DNA of 64,000 nt from Fibrobacterota bacterium (GCA_023459055.1 JAEWVR010000029.1:124001-188000); one strand, 5' to 3'. Shown: positions 8,190-17,420, counted from the first letter of the stretch. Notes: generated from the letters alone by a model not told the origin. Numbers and translations are program-made.

Positions 8190-9008
8190 ATGCACGTTAA
8201 ACACCGTTCGCTATGTTTGTATTGCTCCATTATCGTATTCGTTTACTTTGTTTTCGTACAGCATTCATTTGCAATATCCATCAAATCACTTGATCTGTTA
8301 TATACCGGTTCAATAATTACCAACAGAAATAATTTTGGCCCCTATCATGAAGCGGGAATCAGTACAACACTATCAGCACAGGAAACGCCACTCATTGTTC
8401 AGCTCAATGGCCAGTATCGTTCATATCCGGACACATTCCTTACTGATATACAGGCGAAACTTGACATATGGCCGGTTATATGGAATCACTCTTATGCAAA
8501 TATCATGATGGCATATTCTCCTGAAATTTTGTCAGATCCACTGTACCCTGATTACCAGTTTCTTTCTGAATTATACTTTACAGGACTAATAAACAGTGAG
8601 CTCTCCTTTGGTGTAAAAATATCATTTTATCAAAACGTAACGCCGCTTTCTTTAACTGTTTCATGGAGCATTATCACGGATGTAAACACTTTACAAACGC
8701 GTATTTTTTGCATACCGTTCAAGTCTGGTGTTGAGGTAAGCGGGAACATTATGTATAACCGTATACTTATTACCGATAAATTGATTATCGGTGCTGGAGC
8801 AGGTGGTGGCACTCAATCATCAGATTATCTCGACAATTTTCAATACAGGAATCTTTTACTGCTAACTGCAAAACTATATGGTAAATACAGTTTTTCAGAA
8901 AACAGCGCTGTTACATTGACTCCGGTATACTCCTATGAGGAATATTCTCCGGAAAGGTTTACAAGTAAAATTGACATTCAGTTAATTTTTACTTTCGGTA
9001 TTCACTAA
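8190..9008 (+). CDS. Putative outer-membrane beta-barrel protein
   Basis: Unknown protein of 272 residues counted from the ATG at 8190; the frame also opens at a TTG at 8172. The N-terminus is a signal peptide (HVKHRSLCLYC, then a hydrophobic core ending in HSFA). The rest alternates polar and hydrophobic residues in short strands and ends in DIQLIFTFGIH, as in small outer-membrane barrels. No enzymatic motif is visible. It precedes another barrel-like gene on the same strand by about 240 bases, in which I see no gene. Confidence 0.6.
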   Translation: MHVKHRSLCLYCSIIVFVYFVFVQHSFAISIKSLDLLYTGSIITNRNNFGPYHEAGISTTLSAQETPLIVQLNGQYRSYPDTFLTDIQAKLDIWPVIWNHSYANIMMAYSPEILSDPLYPDYQFLSELYFTGLINSELSFGVKISFYQNVTPLSLTVSWSIITDVNTLQTRIFCIPFKSGVEVSGNIMYNRILITDKLIIGAGAGGGTQSSDYLDNFQYRNLLLLTAKLYGKYSFSENSAVTLTPVYSYEEYSPERFTSKIDIQLIFTFGIH

Positions 9009-9246
9009 AGAATCATAATGATACATTGTTCCAACGTACGCAACCAACTGGCTAACAAACATCCTGTGAGCCACAAGTACAGGACTGGTTCATGTATCGT
9101 ATTCCATGTACTCATTTCACTTTTGACTGCATAAATATCATTAACAATATTATATTTTCTTAAATGAACATCACCGTAATAAAAATACACTAATCACGTG
9201 ATATAGATATAATAGAGATATAGGTATACAGTTGAAAGGATTTTTT

Positions 9247-10806
9247 ATGATATTCACGAAATGTATTCGCAGACTTGCACTGCTATCAATACTATGCCTT
9301 AGTACCGTGCATGCATCAGACTCCAATGCACCGACATCATTTTCATCTCAGCAGTATCAGATGCTTTCATCAACATTTACAAACAATGCCAATTATAACC
9401 TGTATAATTTTTCCGGTAATCCACTGGGACGACTGGATATGGATTCGAATCTTGTTTCATCAAATATTGCGTACCGTATGCATAATCAAAAGCGTGACAG
9501 CATTACTAGTAAATACAACGGTTTAATTATCCCATCCCTCACCTTACGTCCGTCAAAGATTATTCTTTTTAATGCAAATTATTCACTGAATTCAGCAGCT
9601 ATCGATCCACTTGATTTACCGCTGCATGCATTTGGTTTTACCTTGCTTGGTCAGAGCGCCAATGAAGTATTCAAAGCCGGTATTGCAGGTGATGGTCTTA
9701 TTGGTACAGAGACTGATAAAAATGGAAGTGATACGCGAACAGTATTAGGTTTCAACAACGCAGGTATCTGCATAGGCAGCAAAATTATTCCCGAATTAAC
9801 ACTTGGTGTATTTGCACATGGAGCGCTGCTGATTGATACACTTCACAGCTCAGATAATCCGGAAATGCATCAGGAAAGATTTGCATCAGTAACGTTACCC
9901 CAGATAGATTTTACTGCGGATATCACGATTCCATCCATTAAAAATAAAATTCTGTTCGGCTATACTTTTTCAAAATCACATTTTGTCTACACCATTAAAT
10001 CAGGTGACCCATCATTGGTGCAGACATTTCACGACATCGCAGGGTATTCTGATGATATCATTCATCAATGGGATGCGGACCCGATTGTAACTGACAGTAT
10101 GGCAATCGCGCTTCAGGATCAGATCACTTTTGATATTGGTAAAACAGCACTGTGCCCATCATTGACAGCAGGATACTTGCAATCATCATCAAAACGTATG
10201 AAACCTGGAAGCAGTAATCACCCATTAACCTACAATGGTGTTAATGAGGGATATAACTGGAAAACCAGCTCAATGAAATTCGGCATTGGTACATCATTTT
10301 CTATTCTTGATATGTCAAACACATGGATTGAATACTCCTGGTCATCGCTCAAGCTTGAGCTTTTGGGTGATAAATTTGCCGAATCACTTGAGGATACACG
10401 TTCAACCGGTTTAACACGCCTGGGCCTGGGAACGCAGTTTGATTTCGCCCGAATTCCTTCATTCAACATGAGTGAATCGATTGATCTGCGGCTTAGCATC
10501 GGATATTTCCATAACAAATACAATCCACTTCTGTCAACATACAGAGACGAACAGTTCTCACACATACTCCCAATCGATGTTAATACACAATTAATGCGTT
10601 ACACACCCTGGGAACAGTTTGATAACACTTACACGCTTTCAGGAATACAAAGCGGGCTGCATACTTCTTTTAAAGATGAAACCCTTGGCATTGATCTATA
10701 TTTTGTATTTGCAAATCAGAAGTTCGCTGACGCAGATTTGGAATCAGGTAACGTTACTGAACTTGGCATTGATTTGACGTATAATATCAAATCAAACAAA
10801 AAGTAA
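9247..10806 (+). CDS. Putative outer-membrane beta-barrel protein
   Basis: Unknown protein of 519 residues. The start is the ATG at 9247 because AAGGA lies seven bases upstream; the frame also extends to a TTG at 9232. A signal peptide (MIFTKCIRRLALLSILCLS, cleavage near VHAS) is followed by a long region rich in Ser, Asn, Thr and aromatic residues in strand-like alternation, ending in ELGIDLTYNIKSNKK. This suggests a large barrel or a surface protein. No domain is recognised and no substrate is implied by the neighbours. Confidence 0.65.
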   Translation: MIFTKCIRRLALLSILCLSTVHASDSNAPTSFSSQQYQMLSSTFTNNANYNLYNFSGNPLGRLDMDSNLVSSNIAYRMHNQKRDSITSKYNGLIIPSLTLRPSKIILFNANYSLNSAAIDPLDLPLHAFGFTLLGQSANEVFKAGIAGDGLIGTETDKNGSDTRTVLGFNNAGICIGSKIIPELTLGVFAHGALLIDTLHSSDNPEMHQERFASVTLPQIDFTADITIPSIKNKILFGYTFSKSHFVYTIKSGDPSLVQTFHDIAGYSDDIIHQWDADPIVTDSMAIALQDQITFDIGKTALCPSLTAGYLQSSSKRMKPGSSNHPLTYNGVNEGYNWKTSSMKFGIGTSFSILDMSNTWIEYSWSSLKLELLGDKFAESLEDTRSTGLTRLGLGTQFDFARIPSFNMSESIDLRLSIGYFHNKYNPLLSTYRDEQFSHILPIDVNTQLMRYTPWEQFDNTYTLSGIQSGLHTSFKDETLGIDLYFVFANQKFADADLESGNVTELGIDLTYNIKSNKK

Positions 10807-10818
10807 TTGTTTGCGCAT

Positions 10819-10865
10819 CTGTAGTGATCTGCTTCTTATTATTTATAAGAAACAATTCACTACAG
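10819..10865. terminator. Hairpin between convergent genes
   Basis: Nested inverted repeats: CTGTAGTGA (10819-10827) pairs with TCACTACAG (10857-10865), and inside it TTCTTAT (10833-10839) pairs with ATAAGAA (10845-10851). It lies between the end of the barrel gene and the end of rlmD, so it probably terminates both. No clean T-run follows. Confidence 0.5.
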
Positions 10866-10869
10866 AACA

Positions 10870-12030
10870 TTATCCTCTATCAAGCACCGCCACCGATTCC
10901 AGATGATCAGTATGTGGAAACATATCAACACCGGTCAGTGAACTGAGCCGGTATTTTGCTGATAGAAATTCCATATCCCTTTTTAGCGATTGAGGATTGC
11001 AGGACACATACACAATTCTTTTACATGTTGCATCAAGCAGCAGGTCACAGCCCTTTTTGTCAAGACCTTTCCGCGGTGGATCGACAATTACATGATCATA
11101 TCCGGCTTCAATAAAATCAGGTAGCAATGATGTAACATCACCGGCAAAAAATTTTGCATTCCTGATTCCATTCAGCGATGCAGCAGTTTTTGCAGCAGCG
11201 ATTGATGCCCTGTTTTCCTCAATACCGGCGATTTCCTTTACCTTTGATGCAAGCCAGAGCGTAATACTTCCGACACCGCAATACAGATCAAGGACTTTTG
11301 CTCCTGACGGAACAGCATCTTTTACTTCGTTGTAAAGATTCGGTGTCTGATACGGATTCACCTGAAAAAACGTCGACATTTCAAGTTTGAATTTAATATC
11401 TCCAAGCAGTTCCTTTATATATGGTCTCCCCCACCATACATTCTCTGTTTCACCAAGTACTACATTGGTATTCCGTTTGTTGACATTCTGAACAATTCCA
11501 ACAATCTTTGATATATCACCGATGCGTTTTTCGATCATATCAAGAAGAAGCCGCGACAGACTTCTGCTGCCATCCAACCGGTCACCGTTCGTCACCAGTC
11601 CGATAAGTATCTCCCCGGTTCCTGATGCTTTACGAAGCAATACATGACGCAAATAGCCGTTTTGTGTTTTTTCATTGTATGCCGGAAGACCTGTTTTTAT
11701 TGCCCAATCACGTATCACGTGCGCAATCAGTGTAAGCCCTTTATCCTGAATCAGGCATTCCGTCTGATTGATTACAGCGTGAGAATCTGCCGCATAGCAA
11801 CCGAGAACTGTTCGCCGCATTTTCCCTGCATTTACCGACGCAAATGGTAACTGTACCTTGTGACGATAATAAAACGGTTGCGGGCTCCTGATTACCCGCA
11901 CAGTGTCAAGCTTGTAGTTGCTAAACATCCCGATCAGTGCATTTTTCTTCTCTTCGATCTGCACTTCATAGTCTTTATCAAGTATCGTACAGCCCCCACA
12001 CGCGGGAAAATGCACACATTTTTTAATCAT
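10870..12030 (-). CDS. rlmD: 23S rRNA (uracil-5-)-methyltransferase, RlmD/RumA family
   Basis: S-adenosylmethionine-dependent enzyme that makes 5-methyluridine in 23S rRNA. It has 386 residues. Cysteines of the iron-sulfur cluster are at the very N-terminus (Cys5-x5-Cys11-x2-Cys14, CVHFPACGGC), with TEC near residue 92 as a likely fourth ligand. The methyltransferase half has the SAM loop VLDLYCGVGSITLWLA, the DPPRKGLD motif and the catalytic-cysteine box YVSCNPQSLKRD. The usual N-terminal TRAM domain is missing, as in shorter family members. RlmC/RlmD/TrmA-type specificity is uncertain. Confidence 0.85.
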   Translation of the reverse strand: MIKKCVHFPACGGCTILDKDYEVQIEEKKNALIGMFSNYKLDTVRVIRSPQPFYYRHKVQLPFASVNAGKMRRTVLGCYAADSHAVINQTECLIQDKGLTLIAHVIRDWAIKTGLPAYNEKTQNGYLRHVLLRKASGTGEILIGLVTNGDRLDGSRSLSRLLLDMIEKRIGDISKIVGIVQNVNKRNTNVVLGETENVWWGRPYIKELLGDIKFKLEMSTFFQVNPYQTPNLYNEVKDAVPSGAKVLDLYCGVGSITLWLASKVKEIAGIEENRASIAAAKTAASLNGIRNAKFFAGDVTSLLPDFIEAGYDHVIVDPPRKGLDKKGCDLLLDATCKRIVYVSCNPQSLKRDMEFLSAKYRLSSLTGVDMFPHTDHLESVAVLDRG

Positions 12031-12144
12031 TAGTAAACCTTAACAATATGTATTCCATTGTTTTAAAACCCGGAAAAAGTCAGATAAATCATCGCAAAAC
12101 CGGGGTAATTTCAGTGTAGAATATAATTCCGGTGCATAACTGGT

Positions 12145-12603
12145 TCAGGATGATAGTGCCATCAGGTGCTCTGCAACTATCCTGGGGTCTATTCGGAATG
12201 GTGAAGAGGCTCCCTGAAAAAATTCATGCGTTTTTATAAGATGCAGAGAGAGCGGAGAGATTATAAGGGGTGATGGTAGTACGCCTCCGTAAAGAGTGAC
12301 CTGACCTTTTGCAAAGGCGCCGCATTTTCCAAACGGACAGGGAAGTTTTCCCCGAATATCAATGAGCTCCCCGGTGATCCCACCCCGAAAAGTTACCGGA
12401 TCCCCCATTGCAAGTTCGCATTTCCGGTAGATGAGCTCCAGAGCTTGTGCAATGCTTTCCGCTGTTTGTCCGCACTCAACGAGGAGTGCATGGTCTGCAT
12501 CAATAATGTCACCTATCGATGCGGTATCACTCCCTAAAAAACCCGCAGCGGAAAAAGATGAAGGCTTGAATTTACTGGCAGGGTCTCCACGCAGCTCTTT
12601 CAT
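12145..12603 (-). CDS. Unknown 152-residue protein at the end of the nqr operon
   Basis: I do not recognise this protein. It begins 30 bases after nqrF with a GGGAG ribosome-binding site nine bases before the ATG, so it is probably co-transcribed with the sodium pump. It has no signal peptide or membrane segment. The one conspicuous feature is a cysteine pair in LPCPFGKCGAFAKGQVTL, with a further cysteine at residue 49 (VECGQT) and another in RKCELAMGD; a small metal site is possible. It could be an assembly or accessory factor of the pump, or unrelated. Confidence 0.6.
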   Translation of the reverse strand: MKELRGDPASKFKPSSFSAAGFLGSDTASIGDIIDADHALLVECGQTAESIAQALELIYRKCELAMGDPVTFRGGITGELIDIRGKLPCPFGKCGAFAKGQVTLYGGVLPSPLIISPLSLHLIKTHEFFQGASSPFRIDPRIVAEHLMALSS

Positions 12604-12633
12604 ATGGTTCGCTCCCGGTTAGGTGGTGTGCAA

Positions 12634-13749
12634 TCAGGAAAATTTGTCGTAAAATATTTTTTCTTTCATCAGTCCGCTTTTAACGAGTTCCACAATCGCA
12701 GAGTCGATCATCGCCGGACCTCCGCACAGATATGCTTCAAAGGCGCTCGTGTCGCTGATATATTTTTTGAATACTGTTGTTGTATATCCCCTTTCGCCGG
12801 CCCATCCACTGTCAACCGCTTCACGGGAGAGAACCGGAATAAACGAAAAGGAGGGCATCGCTTTTTCTATCAACCTGAATTCATTGACAAAAAAGAGGTC
12901 GCTTTGGCTGCGTGCTCCGAAGAAAAAGATGCACCTACGTGTATCGTTGTTTTTCTGCAACGTACGTATCATGCTCCAGATGGGAGAGATCCCGCTGCCC
13001 CACGCCATAAAAAGAAGCGGTGAAGTATTTTCTGATAGAAAGAAATCTCCATAAGGCCCCGAGAAGGACACCGTCTGCCCCTCCTTAACTACAGAGAACA
13101 CCCAGTTCGAGCAGATACCCTCGGGCACCTGACGAATAATAAGCTCCACATAGCCGGAATCATGCGGCGGTGATGCTATCGAGTAGGCACGTGTTACCGA
13201 TTCACGACCTTTATAGGGCTCCGATTGGAGTTGCAGATACTGGCCCGCTTTAAATGTGATCGTCTCGGGAGCAGTGAGCCGGATGCGAAGCTCGACCATA
13301 TCTTTGGTAAGAAACCGCTTGCGTTCAAGAATCCCTGTGAATTTTTTTACTAAAAACAGCTCAGGGGGAACGTGAATCCTGATGTCACTGCGGATCTTGA
13401 CCTGGCAGGAGAGACGAATATTGTTTTTCTGTTCGACAGGCGTCAGACTTGACTCTTCCACCGGCCCGATAACACCGCCGCCACTTTCAACTTTCAGTTT
13501 ACAAAAAGAACAGGTGCCGCGCCCGCCGCAGGCTGAAGGGATAAAAACGTTCTGCTCGGCAAGAGAGGAGAGCAGCGATGATCCCCCTGCCACCGTAAGT
13601 TTTCTATCACCGTTATTAATGTCGATTGTACACGGCCCGTAGTTAAGGATCTTTTTTTCCGTTAAAACGATAAACCCCGCAAGCAGGCAGCCGAGCAGCG
13701 TTAAAAAGCCAGTAGAAAGAGCGATCAGAAAAAATAGTGAATGATCCAT
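12634..13749 (-). CDS. nqrF: NqrF-like NADH dehydrogenase subunit of an NQR-type pump
   Basis: Electron-input subunit that oxidises NADH through FAD and a 2Fe-2S cluster. It has 371 residues (typical NqrF is about 407). One N-terminal membrane helix (about 5-29) is followed by the ferredoxin domain with Cys74-x5-Cys80-x2-Cys83 and Cys115. The flavin domain has RAYSIASPP (187-195), and the NAD site follows with WGSGISPIWSMIRTL. RNF complexes lack this subunit, so its presence marks the operon as NQR-like. It abuts nqrE with one base between them. Confidence 0.92.
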   Translation of the reverse strand: MDHSLFFLIALSTGFLTLLGCLLAGFIVLTEKKILNYGPCTIDINNGDRKLTVAGGSSLLSSLAEQNVFIPSACGGRGTCSFCKLKVESGGGVIGPVEESSLTPVEQKNNIRLSCQVKIRSDIRIHVPPELFLVKKFTGILERKRFLTKDMVELRIRLTAPETITFKAGQYLQLQSEPYKGRESVTRAYSIASPPHDSGYVELIIRQVPEGICSNWVFSVVKEGQTVSFSGPYGDFFLSENTSPLLFMAWGSGISPIWSMIRTLQKNNDTRRCIFFFGARSQSDLFFVNEFRLIEKAMPSFSFIPVLSREAVDSGWAGERGYTTTVFKKYISDTSAFEAYLCGGPAMIDSAIVELVKSGLMKEKIFYDKFS

Positions 13750-13750
13750 T

Positions 13751-14365
13751 TTAAATTTTTATCATCCCGGAAAATCCAATGAAAGCCAGCGACATGATAC
13801 CCAAGATAATGAGTGTAATACCCGGACCCTCAAGCCCCGGAGGCAGATTTTTTTCATTAATTTTTTCACGGATACCACCAATAAGCACGATTGCAACAAA
13901 CCATCCGAATCCGCCTCCCGCACCATACATCAATGCTTCAAGAAAGCTGTAAGGTTTAACCAGCATAAATATACTAATACCCAGAATCGCACAGTTGACA
14001 GCAATGAGAGGTAGAAAAATTCCCAGGGCGTAATAGAGCTTTGTCGAGTACTTCTCCATAATCATTTCGGTGAGTTGCGTGAACGCGGCAATTATTGCTA
14101 TAAAAGTGACCAGCATAAGGTAGGTGAGATTAAACGGTACCAGAACATAATAATACGCCAGGTAGTTGAGCCCTGCCGTACACGTGGTGACAAACACTAC
14201 GGCGAGACCAAGACCAAGAGATGTATCCACTTTTTTAGATACCCCCAGGCACGAGCACATGCCGAGAAAACGAGAGAGCAGAATATTATCAGTAAAGGCG
14301 GCTGATGCAAAAATCAGAATCAGAGAGCCAATGGTCGTTGCATGTGGAGTCAGTTCCATATCCAT
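13751..14365 (-). CDS. nqrE: NqrE/RnfA-type membrane subunit
   Basis: Integral subunit of the sodium-translocating NADH:quinone oxidoreductase, 204 residues with about six membrane helices. NILLSRFLGMCSCLGVSKK is the highly conserved first-helix motif of NqrE/RnfA, with cysteines thought to bind the membrane iron centre shared with NqrD. The C-terminal half has AGGGFGWFVAIVLIGGIREK. NqrE and RnfA are paralogous; the neighbouring NqrF favours the NQR name. Confidence 0.92.
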   Translation of the reverse strand: MDMELTPHATTIGSLILIFASAAFTDNILLSRFLGMCSCLGVSKKVDTSLGLGLAVVFVTTCTAGLNYLAYYYVLVPFNLTYLMLVTFIAIIAAFTQLTEMIMEKYSTKLYYALGIFLPLIAVNCAILGISIFMLVKPYSFLEALMYGAGGGFGWFVAIVLIGGIREKINEKNLPPGLEGPGITLIILGIMSLAFIGFSGMIKI

Positions 14366-14371
14366 TCCCCG

Positions 14372-15010
14372 CTAAGATTTCGCTGCTGATGGTGTGGTTG
14401 CCGGTTTGTTTTGACGGGCAATCATTCCCCTGGCAATCCAGGTGACAATGGCAAGCATGAAAAATGCTCCCGGAGCCTGAACCATTATGGTCCACTGGTG
14501 CCACCAGAGTTCACGTGCCGGCAGAGGAAACCCGAGAATGGTTCCGAATCCAAGCGGCTCACGGACACAGGCGATGATAATGAGTATACAGCTATATCCG
14601 ATTCCCTGCATGCACCCATCCAGAATCGAAATACCCGGTTTGTTCTGTCCTGCAAATGCTTCAAGTCTACCCATGACAATGCAGTTGGTGATTATAAGTC
14701 CTACATAGGGCCCGATGATGCGGTGAATCTCCGGGTCCAGCACCTTAATAAGAATTTCGACTATCATGACAAAAACCGCAATTATCATGACCTGAGTAAT
14801 TATCCGGACACGCGGTGGTACAAAATTACGGATAAGCGAAAAGACCCAGTTTGAGAGCGTTGTAGTAAAAACCAACCCGAAACACATATAGAGTGTATTT
14901 ATCAACTGGTTGGTCACCGCAAGTGTCGAGCATATTCCCAGAACCTGAAAGAATATCGGATTCTCTTTCCATAATGCGTTTATCACAACCTGCTTAGGCG
15001 TAAGTGCCAT
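14372..15010 (-). CDS. nqrD: NqrD/RnfE-type membrane subunit
   Basis: Integral subunit paired with NqrE in the sodium pump, 212 residues and about six helices. Conserved text: NPIFFQVLGICSTLAVTNQL with the helix cysteine, GLIITNCIVMGRLEAFA, and CVREPLGFGTILGFPL. Six bases separate it from nqrE and 17 from nqrC. Paralogous to RnfE. Confidence 0.92.
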   Translation of the reverse strand: MALTPKQVVINALWKENPIFFQVLGICSTLAVTNQLINTLYMCFGLVFTTTLSNWVFSLIRNFVPPRVRIITQVMIIAVFVMIVEILIKVLDPEIHRIIGPYVGLIITNCIVMGRLEAFAGQNKPGISILDGCMQGIGYSCILIIIACVREPLGFGTILGFPLPARELWWHQWTIMVQAPGAFFMLAIVTWIARGMIARQNKPATTPSAAKS

Positions 15011-15027
15011 AGTACCACAATCCTCTG

Positions 15028-15660
15028 TTATGATCCATTTTTACTATCATGGGCATTTTTAAACGATGCAAGACTTCTGTTTAGTGATTTCATGACAGCC
15101 ATTGATGTCTGTGTTGCTCCCGTTATGGCATCAACTCTGTTGACCTGAGTTTTTTCACCTGCACCGATTATGATTCTTTTCCCGATCGGATTCTCCCATA
15201 AGATTTTCCTGCCCTTGAACTGCTCACGAAACCACTCCTCTTCGATACGGGCCCCAAGCCCGGGTGTTTCGTGTTGCTCGGTGAAATAAATGCCGCTTAT
15301 TGTCGAGAGATCTTTTGTTACGGTAATAATTCCCTCAATCCTGTCCCAGAAACCGACACCGGAAAAAACAATACCAACCGTGTAAGGCGCACTTTTCTGT
15401 GTGAGCGTAATAATGCTCTCTCCATCATGCCGGAGTGTATCCCGGACAATATGTTCTTCAACAGCTTTTTCGTAGTCTACAGCATTATCTGATGCAACGG
15501 GCAGGTCAAAAACAGTACAAATCGCCCGGTTCAGAAACAGCACCTCGTTTGCTTTTACTATGGGAAGTGATGTATAGTAGACGGATGCAATACTGATACC
15601 AAGCAGGCTCGATATAATTCCCATAAAAAGTATGATGTATAAAGGTGATTTCTTGTTCAA
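15028..15660 (-). CDS. nqrC: NqrC/RnfG-type FMN-carrying subunit
   Basis: Periplasm-facing flavoprotein subunit anchored by an N-terminal helix (about 6-30). The covalent FMN site motif is DAITGATQTS, with Thr183 as the expected acceptor; attachment would need an ApbE flavin transferase, which is not in this window. At 210 residues it has the length of RnfG rather than of classical NqrC (about 257). The start overlaps the nqrB stop by four bases. Confidence 0.92.
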   Translation of the reverse strand: MNKKSPLYIILFMGIISSLLGISIASVYYTSLPIVKANEVLFLNRAICTVFDLPVASDNAVDYEKAVEEHIVRDTLRHDGESIITLTQKSAPYTVGIVFSGVGFWDRIEGIITVTKDLSTISGIYFTEQHETPGLGARIEEEWFREQFKGRKILWENPIGKRIIIGAGEKTQVNRVDAITGATQTSMAVMKSLNRSLASFKNAHDSKNGS

Positions 15661-16718
15661 GCAGCCACCTCTTTTGCCGGTTTTGTCTTTGGTTTCTGCG
15701 CCCTTTTAATCCACAAGTCAAGCGATGGTGCAATCATATTGCCAAAAAGTATGGAAAAACCAACCGCACCGGGGAATATTGAGCTGTAGCGAAGAAATAC
15801 TATCATTACGCCAATAAAAATGCCATAAATCCATTGCGACAAAGGAAGTTTAGGCGCACTCACCGGCTCTGTCACCATGAATACCGAAGCATAAAGCAGT
15901 CCACCGGAGAAAAGTGTAAATAACACAGAGGGTGCTGCTTCCAAACCAAGTATATACTTAAGAAACAGATTCATTGCAACAGCCCCGATAATTGGGGAGA
16001 TGAGAAGGCGCAGCATGACGGTCTTAGTAAAAACAAGATAGAGTGCCGAACAAAGAATAATTGCGGCGGATACTTCCCCCGCAGAGCCAGCGCCCAGAAT
16101 GACCGTCCGGTTGTCCCATGAAAAAATACCACCGATCATTCCAAGAAACAGTTCCAGCGTCGGTGCCGTAAACCCCATCCCCTTGTGCGCCGACATAGGT
16201 GTTGCTGCAGAAATTGCATCAGCAACACTCTGGCCGGAATCCGCAAGATAAGCAGGAAGCGCAGACATTGACGCAAAGCTCCACTGGGCAAACCCTCCGG
16301 GAAAACCGCCTATCACCGGTACAAACGAGTTGACAAGCTCAATAGGAAAACAGACATACACAAAAGCCCTGCCGACGATGGCCGGGTTGAAGATATTTTT
16401 ACCGAATCCACCGAACGCTTCTTTGCCAAAAAGAATGCCGAAAACAATCCCTGTTACCGCTATCCAGAAGGGTGTCGTGGAAGGGAGGGAGAGCGCATAA
16501 AGCATTGTGGAAACAAAACATGCGGTGGATATTTTTCCATTACGGCTCTTTGCCATGATCCATTCGGTAAGTAATCCTGCAACAGAGGAGAGCGCGACGA
16601 GGGCAAGCACACGCCAGCCAAAGAAATAGATAGCACCCAACAATACCGGTACAAGCGCATAGATGACACGGACCATATTGGGCTGTTTTAAAAATGGCGG
16701 GGGTTTCATATCTATCAT
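15657..16718 (-). CDS. nqrB: NqrB/RnfD-type FMN-carrying membrane subunit
   Basis: Largest membrane subunit of the pump. It has 353 residues, matching RnfD rather than NqrB (about 410), because the N-terminal extension of NqrB is absent. About ten helices are visible. The FMN-transferase target reads DAISAATPM (Thr173), where SAAT replaces the common SGAT. GKNIFNPAIVGRAFVYVCFP is a conserved family stretch. It is the first gene of the operon: no nqrA or rnfC lies upstream, where the toxin-antitoxin operator begins instead. A TATAAT at 16745-16740 (minus strand) may be the -10 box, but the -35 is poor. Confidence 0.9.
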   Translation of the reverse strand: MIDMKPPPFLKQPNMVRVIYALVPVLLGAIYFFGWRVLALVALSSVAGLLTEWIMAKSRNGKISTACFVSTMLYALSLPSTTPFWIAVTGIVFGILFGKEAFGGFGKNIFNPAIVGRAFVYVCFPIELVNSFVPVIGGFPGGFAQWSFASMSALPAYLADSGQSVADAISAATPMSAHKGMGFTAPTLELFLGMIGGIFSWDNRTVILGAGSAGEVSAAIILCSALYLVFTKTVMLRLLISPIIGAVAMNLFLKYILGLEAAPSVLFTLFSGGLLYASVFMVTEPVSAPKLPLSQWIYGIFIGVMIVFLRYSSIFPGAVGFSILFGNMIAPSLDLWIKRAQKPKTKPAKEVAA

Positions 16719-16896
16719 TGTCTCATACCTGATAGTTAAATTATACCTTAATTGACAGACTCTTATTGCTTTAATAAAATACTTTTGGGTTCCAGGCTAA
16801 TGAAGAATTTTAGAGATTGTGATAATTATACTTAATCGGACGATTACCCGAAGTGATAATCACCGACCCAACCGTATCAGGTAAAACATATTTGGC

Positions 16897-16941
16897 TTGC
16901 AGATTTACTCACCAAATGGTATTATTACATATACCATTTGG
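16897..16941 (+). promoter_or_regulatory. Promoter and operator of the RES-Xre toxin-antitoxin operon
   Basis: TTGCAG (16897-16902), 17-base spacer, TATTAT (16920-16925). A perfect 11-bp inverted repeat CCAAATGGTAT (16912-16922) / ATACCATTTGG (16931-16941) with an 8-base spacer covers the -10 box. This is the expected site for repression by the Xre antitoxin. Confidence 0.75.
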
Positions 16942-16964
16942 AATCAAACTAAGGGGATGCAGCT

Positions 16965-17420
16965 ATGCGAAGAAAAGTAAAAGTTGAGGGAGTTAGAAAA
17001 TTCAAGTCACATGCCAACATTACAAGTAAACGTTCCGAATTTCATGTTCCACATGTTGATTCTAATGTAGCCGCAGTGTTGAATGGTTATCCTTATAAAG
17101 TGTTTATTGATCTTTCTGAAGATATGGGTCTGCCCTTCAAACAACTTTCCAAGGTAACAAGAATCGCTTCCACGACTCTTAATAGAAGAGAGTCTGAAGG
17201 AAAATTTTCAGTTCCGGAATCAGATAGATTGTATATGACACAGAAAATATTCAAACTTGCTGTTGACGTTACAGGATCAAAAGAAAATGCTCGTGTTTGG
17301 CTATCAACACCACAAATCTCACTTAATAACGAAAAACCTCTTGACTATATAAATACTATTCCAGGTGCAGATATTGTGATGAATCTCCTGTATGCAATGG
17401 AATATGGGGTTTATTTATGA
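16965..17420 (+). CDS. Xre/MbcA/ParS-type antitoxin
   Basis: DNA-binding antitoxin of a RES-Xre type II pair, 151 residues. The N-terminal half holds a helix-turn-helix (DLSEDMGLPFKQLSKVTRI, then STTLNRRESEGKFSVPES). The C-terminal half is the DUF2384 toxin-binding domain (KIFKLAVDVTGSKENARVWL followed by LSTPQISLNNEKPLDYI). AAGGGG precedes the ATG by eight bases. The last codon overlaps the toxin start as ATGA. It probably represses its own promoter through the inverted repeat at 16912-16941. Confidence 0.88.
   Translation: MRRKVKVEGVRKFKSHANITSKRSEFHVPHVDSNVAAVLNGYPYKVFIDLSEDMGLPFKQLSKVTRIASTTLNRRESEGKFSVPESDRLYMTQKIFKLAVDVTGSKENARVWLSTPQISLNNEKPLDYINTIPGADIVMNLLYAMEYGVYL

Noticed and set aside
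12604..13054. Plus-strand frames opposite nqrF
   Set aside because: No family features and no ribosome-binding sites; the opposite strand encodes the ferredoxin and flavin motifs of NqrF.
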